Below, one piece after another: positions 12,835 through 24,665 of a stretch of 64,000 nt of DNA. Position 1 is the first letter of the stretch; every line of letters begins with the position of its first letter. Both the position numbers and the translations under genes were made by a program. The notes below the pieces were generated by a model, which was given only the letters and a program-made list of their open reading frames with translations, ran no database searches and was not told the DNA's origin. The DNA is from Valencia hispanica (Eukaryota; Chordata; Actinopteri; Cyprinodontiformes; Valenciidae): positions 21,149,500 to 21,213,499 of the forward strand of contig OY747710.1 in the NCBI GenBank assembly GCA_963556495.2, in the 5' to 3' direction.

Positions 12835-15105
12835 AAAATACTGGGGTTGTAGTGAGGTATGATGAAATAAAACACGCATATTATGTTCTTCTCCATTATA
12901 AACTGGCCTATTTGTAGCAAGACCACTCAAACATTAAAAAAAATTGGGGGTACATTTTAACAAGAAGTATATGACAAAGGAGACCCAAACAACAGCAGAA
13001 ATTATTTAGAAATTGTATTAATTTTCTTAATATACAGAAGAAAAATGTTTGCAATATTTCTCAGTTTTTATCATTAAATTAATTGTAACACTTCTGAATT
13101 AGGTTTAAAAACAGATTTTTTTAAAGATACAATTGCTATCTTTCAACATCCATGTTCTCTTCATGCTGTTTTCAAATCAATAGGGTTTAAAATATGTGCA
13201 AATCTCTGCTGTGTGACTCTTAAATAAATGCCTACACTGTGGCAGCATGACTTTTTATTACCAGAGTTCTAAGATAAAGAAGAGCTTCTTAATAATTTAC
13301 AAGTGCTTGAGTGCCACAAAATCACAAACTTAATCTACAGCTCGCAAACTGGCTGACAGCCGACATGCATTTGGACGCACTGTGAATCACACTCAGGCAA
13401 CATTTCAAAGCAAGCTTTAAGTTCCTTAGCATTCAGGATGCCATTTCAACTAGGACTGCCATCTAAATCCAGACAACCATCTGTCCAGTGAGTTTGACTC
13501 TCTGGCTCACCTCTAACTCCAGTCTCACCTACACCCCTCAAATTACCGTCAGTGCATGTGACGTCCTTCCTGTCCTATATGAGCAATCATGGCATCTTTT
13601 TTGGACTGAGCTGTTTGTCTACCCGTTGGATTTACTTCAGTGAGCTGGATGTTTGATTGTGATCCCTGATTTTCCTACAGTCTAAAATTACGTTTGTGAT
13701 GGGTGCATGGAAAATAATTTTACATTCACTGGTAAAAAACAAAAAAACAAAAAAAGACTCAAAACAACAATGTAACTAAGTGAAAATGCATTTTTTCAGC
13801 TAGTATTTTAAGCCAAATTCAGCATGACGCAGACTTACATTAGAGGTCTTGATGACAATCAGTGGGGTGTCAGTCTTTGACACATTTGCTACCTCAGTTT
13901 GTGTCCGTTACATGTAAAATATGATCCTAGTTGTTGATTTAAGACTCATCTTAATAAAGGTTGGGGAGTGCTGTACTGCATTGTTTAAATCCATGTAAAA
14001 ATTAAAGCACATCAATATGCTAAAGTAGCTACCCTGAATACAATGGTTTTGGTCTTGAAGGGTGTGTTTTTCTCCACCAATATGCTAACTGAGACCAACT
14101 ATTGGATTACTCCTACTCTGTCCTCTACCCTTAGCCAATTACCATCATCCTGTAAGTGCTACATCCAAAAGAATTACCCCCTCCTCTCACACAAAACAAT
14201 CCCTAACATGTGACCTGAACTATAGCATGGACTAATTGCCAGTGCTAAAACGAGCAAAGATTTGTGGCTACTTTTAAAATGTTTTTTCCAACTGTGATGA
14301 TCCCTGCAATATTTACGATGTAGCTTGCATCTTTGCAAATAGAGAAATTACTCACATCAGTAGGCAAAGTAGCATAGCTATCCTTTGAATCAATGGTTTT
14401 CATTATTAAGATGAATAAATGCTTATTTTGCAAGGTGCGTGTGTGTATGCAAATTGTGCATGTTAGAGTTTTTAAGGAGTGGACGTCAATCTGAGAACAC
14501 CTAAGAAGATCTATTTGGCTCATGGCAACAACCTTATTGGCTGGGCAGGATTATACCCTATTAATGGACTGTGCTGAGCTTTACTTGTGCTACAGTATCA
14601 ATGGTGAAATGTCAGCCTGAAATTTATATAACTGTTTTGATCAGATGTTTCCATACCCTTATCAGGGGATCAAATGCCATATTATTTTGGGGTTTTGAAT
14701 GACGGATTTGAACTGTGCTTTTTCCAGGCTTCCTAGCACAAAACACTTAACTTCAATTACTTTTAAAAATAAGAACTGGGTAAACAAGCTTGGATTTATT
14801 GTATTTCCTCTGATCCACACCTAAATCTTTTATTGAGCAGTGCTGAGGTTTCCAGAATGTATTTTATCCTAACGAGGTTAAAGCCTATTAACTTCTTGAT
14901 CCTTATCATGATTACCTGCACCTGGTAGTTCCTCTTTGCCAGAATAAAAAGGACTTGTTTGACAACACTCACTGGATTGATTAAAACCCCAAACAATGAG
15001 AAAGTCCATTGAGCTAAATGAAAACCCAGGTAGGATAGTTGTAGGTTTAAACAAATTAGGAAAGTATTTTAGAGCAAACTGCAGATTCCAAGATCACCAT
15101 GCCAT
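12835..15105. other. Intergenic sequence, no gene recognised
   Basis: Only short random frames (for example a 92-codon minus-strand frame at 14523-14245 without family resemblance). Probably old, unrecognisable repeat debris. Confidence 0.35.
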
Positions 15106-15107
15106 GC

Positions 15108-15236
15108 CATAACCACCATACCATACCATACCATACCATACCATACCATACCATACCATACCATACCATACCATACCATACCATACCATACCATACCATA
15201 CCACCATACCATACCATACCATACCATACCATACCA
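15108..15236. repeat. (CCATA)n pentanucleotide microsatellite
   Basis: About 25 tandem copies of the pentamer CCATA, with one CCACCATA interruption near 15203 and imperfect CCATG units at the edges. Confidence 0.97.
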
Positions 15237-15239
15237 TGA

Positions 15240-16129
15240 CATTACATGTCATGTCAAACCAAATATTAGTAGGGTTGAATGTACATATTTGAGGTTGAAT
15301 GTATTTTGATCCTGTGTGGATTGGAGAAGGTTTACAACAAGTTCAAACTGTCCACCCAACCCTATCTCTGCCAAACTCAGCATCAGAGATCAGACACAAT
15401 TCTCTTTATTTCCCTGTAGTTGTGCATGCTATTAAACGTCTAAAACATATAAATTCCATCCTACTTAAGTTTGTTTAGCTTTGACTTAAACTACTAATAC
15501 TAACAAATAGAAGGTTGAAAAGAAAATGTTATCCAGGACCCCCTTTCTCTTTTAACACTACAGAGGAGATTTAGATGTATTGTGAAAACACAGTTGGAAT
15601 ATTTTGAATGTCAAAACTAAAGGCGTAAGACACAGAGGGTGAATGCTGAGTTGGACAATGCTTTGGGAAAAGAAAACTTCTTTCTTGACCAATACAATGC
15701 CTTGGTTGGACCTAACTTAGATCTTAAGCTGAAAGAAAAGGAAAAAGAGGAAGGGAGTTGTTTCTAGATAAATATCTGTTAATGGGTCGTAATGATGGGT
15801 AATGACAGACGAGAGCTTCCTAGCAAAACAAGGAAGGAGAGGAATAAACAAACTATGGCCACAATCTTGATCGCTTTGTCCACAGTTTCGTCCAAGAATC
15901 CAAGCAGGCAATATTTGCGATGACTTGGGCATCTGTTCTCATTTCTAAATCCCCTGGTTGAGAGAGAACATCTGCAGCAACCACAGGCTTTAATTTATTA
16001 CCAGATTATACACAAAATATTTGTGGTGTAAAATCTATGGGAACTTTACCTCATGACTGACTTCTACACTCCTATTCAACACTGAGGTAAGCCGTGATAA
16101 GCTTTTTATGGGCAACACAGTCTAATTTT
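15240..16129. other. Intergenic sequence, nothing recognised
   Basis: No coding or repeat structure recognised before the Tc1 element. Confidence 0.3.
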
Positions 16130-17554
16130 TTGTCTAAGTGGGGTGTGCGTAATTATTCAGCCCCCTGAGTCAATACTTTGCAGAACCACCTTTTGGTACA
16201 ATTACAGCTGCCAGTCTTTTAGGGTATGTCTCTACCAGCTTTGCACATCTAGAGACTGAAATTCTTGCCCATTCTTCTTTGCAAAACAGCTCCAGCTCAG
16301 TCAGATTAGATGGACAGCGTTTGTGAACAGCAGTTTTCAGATCTTGCCACAGATTCTTGATTGGATTTAGATCTGGACTTTGACTGGGCCATTCTAACAC
16401 ATGGATATGTTTTGTTTTAAACCATTCCATTGTTGCCCTGGCTTTATGTTTAGGGTCGTTGTCCTGCTGGAAGGTGAACCTCCGCCCCAGTCTCAAGTCT
16501 TTTGCAGACTCCAAGAGGTTTTCTTCCAAGATTGCCCTGTATTTGGCTCCATCCATCTTCCCATCAACTCTGACCGGCTTCCCTGTCCCTGCTGAAGAGA
16601 AGCACCCCCAGAGCATGATGCTGCCACCACCATATTTGACAGTGGGGATGGTGTGTTCAGAGTGATGTGCAGTGTTAGTTTTCCGCCACACATAGCGTTT
16701 TGCATTTTGGCCAAAAAGTTCCATTTTGGTCTCATCTGACCAGAGCACCTTCTTCCACATGTTTGCTGTGTCCCCCACATGGCTTGTGGCAAACTGCAAA
16801 CAGGACTTCTCATGATTTTCTTTAACCAATGGCTTTCTCCTTGCCACTCTTCCATAAAGGTCAACTTTGTGCAGTGCACGACTAATAGTTGTCCTATGGA
16901 CAGATTCCCCCACCTGAGCTGTAGATCTCTGCAGCTCGTCCAGAGTCACCATGGGCCTCTTGGCTGCATTTCTGATCAGCGCTCTCCTTGTTCAGCCTGT
17001 GAGTTTAGGTGGACGGCCTTGTCTTGGTAGGTTTACAGTTGTGCCATTCTCCTTCCATTTCTGAATGATCGCTTGAACAGTGCTCCGTGGGATGTTCAAG
17101 GCTTGGGAAATCTTTTTGTAGCCTAAGCCTGCTTTAAATTTCTCAATAACTTTATCCCTGACCTGTCTGGTGTGTTCTTTGGACTTCATGGTGTTGTTGC
17201 TCCCACCATTCTCTTAGACAACCTCTGAGGCCGTCACAGGGCAGCTGTATTTGTACTGACATTAGATTACACACAGGTGCACTCTATTTAGTCATCAGCA
17301 CTCATCAGGCAATGTCTATGGGCAACTGACTGCACTCAGACCAAAGGGGGCTGAATAATTACGCACACCCCACTTTTCAGTTATTTGTAAAAAATGTTTG
17401 GAATCATGTATGATATTCGTTCCACTTCTCACGTGTTCACCACTTTGTATTGGTCTTTCACGTGGAATTCCAATAAAATTGATTCATGTTTGTGGCTGTA
17501 ATGTGACAAAATGTGGAAAAGTTCAAGGGGGCTGAATACTTTTGCAAGCCACTG
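16130..17554 (-). mobile_element. Nearly complete Tc1/mariner element, transposase on minus strand
   Basis: The outer end at 17554 reads CAGTGGCTTGCAAAAGTATT on the minus strand and abuts TA (17555-17556). A perfect 30-bp internal inverted repeat lies at 16136-16165 and 17346-17375. The outer terminal repeat expected to the left of 16136 is absent, so that end appears truncated. The transposase lies between the internal repeats (see separate entry). Confidence 0.9.
16170..17189 (-). pseudogene. Tc1-type DD34E transposase, inactivated by one stop and a catalytic change
   Basis: Two frames in the same register (17189-16992 and 16952-16170) are separated by one TGA at 16994-16992, where LTG-stop-TRRALIRNAAKRP would be continuous. 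A CGA-to-TGA change at a CpG would explain it. The N-terminal part has the paired-like helix-turn-helix (QALNIPRSTVQAIIQKW) and a GRPPKLT hook region. The catalytic core keeps D in WSDETK (residue 73 of the second frame) and D in QQDNDPKH (residue 164). The third residue, expected as E in the NPIENLW block exactly 34 residues later, is K (NPIKNLW, codon 16358-16356). About 340 codons in all, normal for Tc1. This copy cannot be active. Confidence 0.92.
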
Positions 17555-17740
17555 TATGTCCACCTTTTCACCTTTCAGGAAATGTCAAGAAGCAAAAAGG
17601 AATAATGATCTACTTGATATTATTAATTTACTTTGTGTGCACATTTCTCTTATATTTAAAAAATCACATTATAACCTCATAAGAGCTCTAACAGTCACCT
17701 TTGAAAGCCAACAGCAGTACATACTAACAGTGTTTTCCAA

Positions 17741-18565
17741 AAATCCACATCCCTTAAACCTTTCATATTTTGCTAGAACCACAGAATTTTATTTAAACAT
17801 TGTGATTTGATTTGATGAACCAACACGGGGTAATGCATATTTGTACAGTGGAAGGAAAATGACACATGGTTTTCAACATTTCTTACAGATATTTGAATTC
17901 AGACCTTTTTACTCTGATACTCCTAAATAAATGCAGTCCAGCCAAATACCTCCAGAAGTCCCCTGATTAGGAAACTGAGTCCACATGTGTGTACTTTAAT
18001 CTCAGTATGAATTTAGCTTCTGTGAAGGCCTCAGAGGTTTGTTAGAGAAGATTAGAGAATAAAATAGCATCATGGAGACCAAGGAAAACAGCAGGTATAA
18101 AGTTGTGGAGAAGCTTAAAGTAGTGATATGTTATAAAACAATATTCTGCACTTTAGAAGTCTTAATAACAGTTCAATCCATTATCTCAGTAGTTGATGCG
18201 GCACAACTGGATTGAACTTCTTTATCTATTTTATTCTGTATACTGTACCGGTGTACCTCTTGGCTAGGTCTCTCTCGAAAAACTGAATTTATTTCAAGGG
18301 ACTTCCTGGTAAAACAAATGTTAAATACAAACAGCAAACTTGCATAAGAGCATTAATCCGAAAGGAAGCCACGTTATCTCCGGAGGAGCTGCAGAGATCC
18401 ACAACTTAGGTTGCAGAATCTATTGAAAGGACAGCTATTACCGAGGCATTTCACAAATCTGTCCTACATGGTAGATCGAAATAAATCCATTGTTTAAATA
18501 AACCCATAAGTGTTCCCATTTGCAATTTGCCACAGCAGCATGTAGAAGACACTTTAGAGAAATGT
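17741..18565 (+). mobile_element. Degenerate Tc1/mariner 5' half
   Basis: It begins with a terminal-repeat-like CATCCCTTAAACCTTTCATA, then the usual Tc1 5' leader (GAAGGCCTCAGAGGTTTGTT near 18022). Transposase traces follow: METKENSRYKVVEKLK near 18070 and RKEATLSPEELQRSTT near 18360. Frame breaks are frequent and the catalytic half is missing. It lies just upstream of the TMEM100-like gene. Confidence 0.7.
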
Positions 18566-18707
18566 AAGCAGACATTATAAAGAAAAAAGTTGGTGCAAAG
18601 TTGTTGTTTTTTTTTTCAGGACTCTGGTTTGTGTTATAGGTACAGGAAAGACAAAGAGGTTCCAGTGAAATCTCTCTCATCTGCCTTGTAAATAATACAA
18701 ATCAGCT

Positions 18708-19142
18708 ATGGCAGCCAAGATGGAGACCCTTGATCCTTCAGCTTTACCAGATGTTACCCCAACCGTCTCCTATCAATGTCAGCCTGAAACAGTTACCTTC
18801 TCGAGCGGAGTTGTCTCAGTGGCGGGCATCACTGTGGTGACCGGGGGCGTTGAACTCTCTTGTAGATCCTGCATCCTGGCCTTTGGTTTTTGGGGAACTC
18901 TCATTGGATTCAGCTGCTTGGCTGTGGGACTCTGGGACCAACTGGCTCAGCTTAAAGATGGGACCTCTACCTTGCTGGGACTTGGGCTGGTGATACTTGT
19001 TCTCAGTTTTTTGGTGATGGCCAGCGTGCTACTGTTTCATCTCCTGACAAAGAAGAAGAGAGGAATCAGACGAGAGGAGAGAAGGGAAGGAAAACAAGTT
19101 CTGGTAGAGGGAGGGGAAGTTATTAAAAAGGTCACCGTATAA
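18708..19142 (+). CDS. tmem100: TMEM100-like two-helix membrane protein
   Basis: Single-exon frame of 144 aa. The central TGGVELSCRSC motif (residues 45-55) closely follows the GGTELSCYRC motif of TMEM100. It is followed by two predicted membrane helices (about 56-76 and 88-113) and a basic cytoplasmic stretch (KKKRGIRREERREGK), the TMEM100 order. The human protein is 134 aa, also from one coding exon. TMEM100 acts downstream of BMP/ALK1 signalling in endothelium and modulates TRPA1/TRPV1 in sensory neurons. The match outside the central motif is weak, so this may be a divergent paralogue. The ATG at 18708 was chosen as the first in frame; a second Met occurs four codons later. Possible poly(A) signal AATAAA near 20445. 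Confidence 0.78.
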   Translation: MAAKMETLDPSALPDVTPTVSYQCQPETVTFSSGVVSVAGITVVTGGVELSCRSCILAFGFWGTLIGFSCLAVGLWDQLAQLKDGTSTLLGLGLVILVLSFLVMASVLLFHLLTKKKRGIRREERREGKQVLVEGGEVIKKVTV

Positions 19143-19544
19143 GATAGCATCTATGGCAGAAATTACTATGAATTTATCTAATTCCTCTATGCATGATTCG
19201 GTATGAGAAATATGCAAACATGAAATCTCCAGCTCTTACTCTAGCAGATTTCTAACCCACATCAACAGCAATACAGGGGTCCTGTTTCTTCCATCAATTT
19301 CAAAGTAAACTATTTTGTAATCATGCCAGTGGCACCCTGGGCGAACTCTGCTTCCTAACTCCACCTTCTACACTTCTCTCACTTGAGGGTGGTTCAGATG
19401 CCAAAATAAATAGAAAAAAAATACTCCTTTGTTATGTTTTGACAAACTTGACGTAGGTTTCACAAATCTCTAAGTGCATTTCAAAGAATCTATGTTTCTT
19501 GGAGATTAAACAAGTTCAGATTTGGCCTGTTAAAGTATAACAGA

Positions 19545-19620
<76 letters not shown>

Positions 19621-20470
19621 TTTTTTCCAAGTGTACTTGCATGCTTCTAATTTGCTTTTACTGTACTTTAAAGATACGACAGTGCTTCATTTATTTCCTT
19701 GTGAGAATGCCAAATATGCTGTTTTTGAAAACTTTACCTGTAAAATGTAGTGTAGAGAGATCACATCAAATATGGAATAGGAATAAATTGTCTGAAATGT
19801 ACATTTGCTTTAAGATTTTTCAGTCTGTTTAAAAACAATGTTGTTGTTTTTTAATAATATCTCATTGTCTTTTGTTTCACAAAGACTTGTTTTGCTTTTT
19901 TTATATTAGTTTATTGCACATTTTTAAACATCTATTTTTATTTTTTTATTTTTTTAACAATAGCATTAGAGGGTTAAGATACAATGCCAGACCTTATGCG
20001 TCAGTAACAAAAAACAATAAGAAATATGTTATGATGGAATAATTGGGTGGGAATTTAACTTAGGACGACTTTTACAAAAAAAAAATGATGTAATATAGTG
20101 AAGTATCATAATAAAGGTTTATTTGTGACCTTTAGCATTTCTTTGATAGCTAACTGGGAAACATTAAAATGTCCATAAATATAGGTCAGCAAAGTAAGTC
20201 AGATTTTAAAAACTATAAACAAAAACTATAAAATTGTGCAGAGAATTTAAATTGATGTATCTGTCCAATTAATATAAATGGTGTTTTTACTGTGAACATC
20301 TATTAATAAACTAATAACGGTCATAATTTTGGGCACTGGGACTAACCTCTTTCCCCCTAACCCACCCCCCTGTTTTACTGCTTTAATTATTGTTCTTTAA
20401 TTGTTGTTGTTTTTATCTTTTTCTGCAACTGTGTAGATGTTATTAATAAAAGAAGAGTGTTGAATTAATC
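19143..20470 (+). other. Presumed 3' untranslated region and flank of TMEM100-like gene
   Basis: AT-rich sequence containing the (AT)n tract and several AATAAA hexamers (the last clear one near 20445). The transcript end is not determined. Confidence 0.35.
19546..19619. repeat. (AT)n microsatellite
   Basis: About 37 dinucleotide repeats, self-complementary and prone to cruciform formation, in the presumed TMEM100-like 3' flank. Confidence 0.97.
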
Positions 20471-20869
20471 AATAAAAAAATAAAAGAAGTTTGAGCATTT
20501 TCCACCTGACAGTGTACTGATCAACCAAACGCCAGAATATAGAAAAACAATGAAACACACACATGCACTCACACTGCAGGGGAAATCAGAGTGACCAATG
20601 TACCTGTACATGCACCTCTTTGGACACATGGGAAGAATATGCAAACTCTTTGCAGAGAGGCAAGGACTACTTTCTATGGGGCAGAAAAACAAAGTCAATG
20701 GCCCCAAAAGGTCCACCTTTTACATTGTCCAGGAGATGTGGACTTCTGACTTCAATGCTTCCCATTCTTTTTATAAAGGTAAATACTTGTTTAAAGAATA
20801 TAAAGATAATGCTTCTATAAAAGATTTTTTTAAACTAATTAGAATCAAATACCCTCTCTTCTCCTCACT

Positions 20870-21725
20870 CAGCAAAAGTAACATTTGCTCCAGCTGAAGC
20901 CGCATAATTTATTTATACTCAATTTTGTGGATGGGCGATTGACTTCTTAGACTGAGAATCCTCTTCATGGGACTGAGTGTCTTTAGTCAGAGACTTCCTT
21001 AGAGTTTCTGTAACACAGACTGCTGCAGCAGATCCTTCCTGCTTACAGCCATCACTATCTGCAACAATGATTTGAAGAAACTTGAATATTAGTTACAACT
21101 ATAGGCCTGTCATGATAACAAATTTTGCTTGACGATAAATTGCCCCAAAAATTATTGCAATAAATGATAATATTGTCGATTTGAGACCATTTTCAACTAA
21201 TGTAATAAGGCATGTACACCCCCTGAACAATGAAAAAACTATAATTTCTGATAAAATTTACCACTTTAAGTGAACTATTTTTTTTTTATCCAATATAAAT
21301 TAACTAAACAACTGAAACAATAAAAAATGGATGAACTCTATAAACAAAATCGCCCTTCAAAAAATATGAATGACTTGGCTCAGACAAGAAAAACAGCCAA
21401 AACTACCAGTTAGGAGTTTTGTAAACTAAAAATGGAAACTGACAACAAAAACACTTTGAATAATAAAGACATCCCATTTTATTCTGCCACTTCGAACATA
21501 TGGACAATATATATGCTTTTTTTTTCATCCAGTCTCTTTGGTAGAAAGAGGGAGACATGCGAGGAAAACAAACAAGCATGCAAATGGAAAGTATTGTGGC
21601 TTGGAAAAAAATATTGAGCTAAATTGAATTTATTATGCGATTAATGTATTTATTGTTTATTGTGACAGGCCTAGTTACATTTAATTTCTCTTTGGGATAA
21701 TAAAGCATTTTTATTTGAATCAATA
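20870..21725 (+). mobile_element. LINE 3' fragment split by a MITE
   Basis: The stretch around 20940-21080 (with CTTCCTGCTTACAGCCATCA) resembles the 3' end of Rex1/CR1-like LINEs in plus orientation. The expected tail TTTCTCTTTGGGATAATAAA appears only after 21680. The 0.57-kb piece between them is a separate element listed below. Confidence 0.55.
21102..21673. mobile_element. MITE with TAGGCCTGTCA inverted ends
   Basis: It starts TAGGCCTGTCATGATAAC and ends GTGACAGGCCTA, with further inverted similarity inside (GATAAATTGCC..., ATAATATTGTCG). Imperfect 8-bp flanks (GTTACAAC near 21092 and GTTACATT from 21674) suggest a hAT-type target duplication. It sits inside the LINE 3' fragment. Confidence 0.65.
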
Positions 21726-22199
21726 TTTGTATCCAACTTGTAGAAGATGCAAAACGTGACATTGCAGTACTTCATGGTCGGACAAAACCTAAAATTGGTC
21801 TGGGAAAGCGGAAGTCTGGGCTTACTGTTTACATGCAAATAGATTGTCAGTTAATTGTGTTGTTATCGCCCCCTGCTGGAGGAAAAACAAACCCCAACCC
21901 AGTGACATCTCGTTCTAATTTGTAGTGAGTATTTCTTCGTTTTAGCTGAACTATGTTATGGAGATATTAAGCGTATTGAAGTGTTGAAGCTTTTGCACGA
22001 ATGGCGCTACAGAGCTCTTTACTGTGACACTCCTTTAAAATGGTTTAGATTTATCTTCACATAATTTACCAATTTAATGAGCGCTGCTCTCAGTCCCAAC
22101 ATGGTCAACTTCAACATACTCCTCTAACCAGCTCAAAAGTCGCTTATTCTAACGCATGCGAGGTATTTCCGCAGGTAAGGGACTTGAAAAGGTTTTACC

Positions 22200-22516
22200 A
22201 GGATCACCTGACAACCCGCCGTAACCTCCGTAAGTCACGTGTCACCGTTCAAGTTTCAGGAAACCTTTCTTTTTTTTTCCGAAAACAAAACTACACATGT
22301 CCCGCCCCTTCTCCAATCCCATTGGCTACTGTCCACAATATCAGGGCTCTGATTGGCTAGTCAGGAGACATGTCTGTGCACGTCAAAAATTGGACAACAT
22401 CCCCCTTCTTTAAACTGGTTTCAGTAATTGATACCGTCTCCGAAGAAAAAAAAAAACGAAATATCTGAGTGATATTCGGTTGTAAAGCAAAAGTCAGTTC
22501 AGAATCGGCGGTGAAG
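22200..22516 (+). promoter_or_regulatory. Promoter and untranslated exon 1 of the JIP4-like gene
   Basis: TATA-less region with an E-box TCACGTG at 22235-22241, an inverted pair of CCAAT boxes (CCAATCCCATTGG near 22313) and a further GATTGGCT near 22350. Sequence from about 22440 ends in GGTGAAG at 22516 followed by GTAAGT, a strong donor, and has no ATG-initiated coding sequence. It therefore looks like a 5' untranslated exon that joins the acceptor at 25534. Confidence 0.6.
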
Positions 22517-23375
22517 GTAAGTCTGTTGCTACGCGGCTGAACATGTTAGCAACACGGCTAGTTTTTCGGGTCAAGTGACAACTTTGTAAACTTGCTGCCA
22601 ACGATCTTCAAGGTGTCCACTGTCAGTCACTTTATTTATTTAAGCGGAGTAGCAAATGGTGTGGGACATTTAGACGGGTTATTTATTCTCTCATTTTGAT
22701 AAATAATTTTAGTAAGAGGGGTCTTTGCTGGATACAACCTGTTGCTGACATAACAGACGTATTTGCGTTTAAAGTTAATCTGATAAAGTTCTGAATGCTG
22801 GTTGGGGTCATGTCACACATGAACACATGATCATTGGTTTGGCTGTCATATTTGCACGAATTACAAATATATTTTAAAAAAATCGTTGGTCGATCAAATT
22901 TATTTAAATAATATATATTCTGCTCTTTGTTTAGTCATGATAGCCAGCTTTAATTCATTTTTATGAGCCTTAATGAATCCTTATCTTTGTCAACATCAAA
23001 CTAAAAATGTAATCAACTACGTTTATAAAAAAATTTGTGTTGGAAATGCCTGCTAAATATAATTGATCCATTGCATCAGTTAGTCTCTTAATACATGTAA
23101 AACCAAGTCCAATCAGAGCTATTGGCCAACAACTTGGCATTCAGCAGATCCTCGGCTGAAACAGGATCCATCTCTCATGTTCTGCTGTCAGTGCTTCACA
23201 TGACTTCTACAAATTAAGTACATTTAAATAAGCTAGTTTATAGCATAGCTGTGTCTTAGATGTTACAAGCAATAATAAGTAGGGATAAATGTGTTGTTTT
23301 GTATACTTAAAGGATAAATTGCAAGTCCGTAGTCTCCAATACCTTCAGGTTCGTTCATTGCCAATGTGTAGCTAT

Positions 23376-23789
23376 TAGGGATGTGTATTGGTAAAAATCT
23401 GGTGATAAAATATGTATCGCGATACAGGGGGAGATGATACGATATTTTGCGATACTATGAGTAAGACAATATTTTGTGATTTCTTAAAACTGAATTTACC
23501 TGTAGAAAAACTGTCCCAGCATTCTAAACACTGTTTCCAACCTGTTTCATATTTTAACACATCCAGTTTTATTACTAGATCTAGTTGATCCGCTGGAACG
23601 AAGAAGATGAAAACAGTCACCAACTACCGGTCATACTTTTAATTTTACTACATAAATTACTGTCATTATTAATGGTTCCATTCAAATCCTAAAAAAAAGA
23701 AATCTATATTTTGCTTTTGAATAACGATACAATATAAGGAAACAAAATATCGCAATATATCGGTGTATCGATATTTTCTTACACCCCTA
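23376..23789. mobile_element. Non-autonomous hAT element with perfect 8-bp target duplication
   Basis: The 414-bp element begins TAGGGATGTG and ends ACACCCCTA. It is flanked on both sides by the identical octamer GTAGCTAT (23368-23375 and 23790-23797). The arms carry complementary ATCGCGATA/TATCGATAT-rich sequence. The 8-bp duplication and the TAGGG-type ends are typical of hAT elements. No transposase is present. Confidence 0.88.
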
Positions 23790-24384
23790 GTAGCTATGTT
23801 CTTAAAGCAGTCTATATCAGTTTATTTCTCTTTGTAACCAGGTATATATTTTTTAAATTATGGAGATAATTGCAAAAAAATGCTAATTCTCAGATGTATT
23901 TTTATGTGCTGCTTATTCTTTTCTGAGGGCGCTTGCTGTGCTGTCGATTCTCTGATTCTGAATAGATTCTTATAGAAATTCGTAAAAATCATTTTGTACA
24001 TCCAAAAATTGATTTAATTGTTTAACATTGTTTGCCCTTTTTATAGCTAAAATATGAGGGGAAAGTCCAAATGGGCATTTTAAGGCTTAGGTCTGAAAGG
24101 GTTAATACTGTTTCCCCCAGTGAACTGTAACCCCACCCAGTGTTGCATGTAATTAAGGTAACAGCTCAAAAACTGTTTTTAATAGCCTTGACCCATATTA
24201 ATATCGAATTGGAACAGATTGGATCGGATCGTGATTATCGATTCTTAACTTCTGAGAATCTGAATCAAATCGATACCCAGCTCTACTGAAGACTATATGC
24301 TACACCCTACTCTCTGATTTTAAATCTGATCTATGTATACACTGGTTGACTCTAATTAAATATGAAAGATTATGACCCCTGATT

Positions 24385-24665
24385 AACCTAAAGTAGCTTT
24401 AAGGGACCTCCTGTGATGACTGCATGGTGGGAGCATTGTCTTGAAGGAAGAAGGTCCTGGGTTTGAATCCCGGTCTGGGGTCTTTCTGCATGGATTTTGC
24501 ATGTTGTCTCCGGGTACTCCAGCTTCCACCCACACTTCAAAAACATGACTGTTAAGTTAATTGGTCCCTGACTGGTGATCTGTCCAGGTGTACCCCACTT
24601 TTCACCCTGGAGATAGACACCACCCCCCGAGCCTGCCAAGATAAGCGGGTGTAGACAATGCCCCA
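24385..24665 (+). mobile_element. SINE-like interspersed repeat, copy 1
   Basis: Begins with a tRNA-like stretch with a box-B-type GGTTTGAATCCCGG (near 24460) and continues with GCATGTTGTCTCCGGGTACT, CCAGCTTCCACCCACA and CTGTCCAGGTGTACCCC, a pattern very common in fish genomes. A related copy lies at 32632-32930, and parts of the same repeat occur reversed at 33260-33530. The formal family name is not known to me. Confidence 0.6.

Noticed and set aside
15108..15236. CCATA tandem array considered as a CRISPR-like or satellite array
   Set aside because: The unit is five bases with no spacers; it is a microsatellite.
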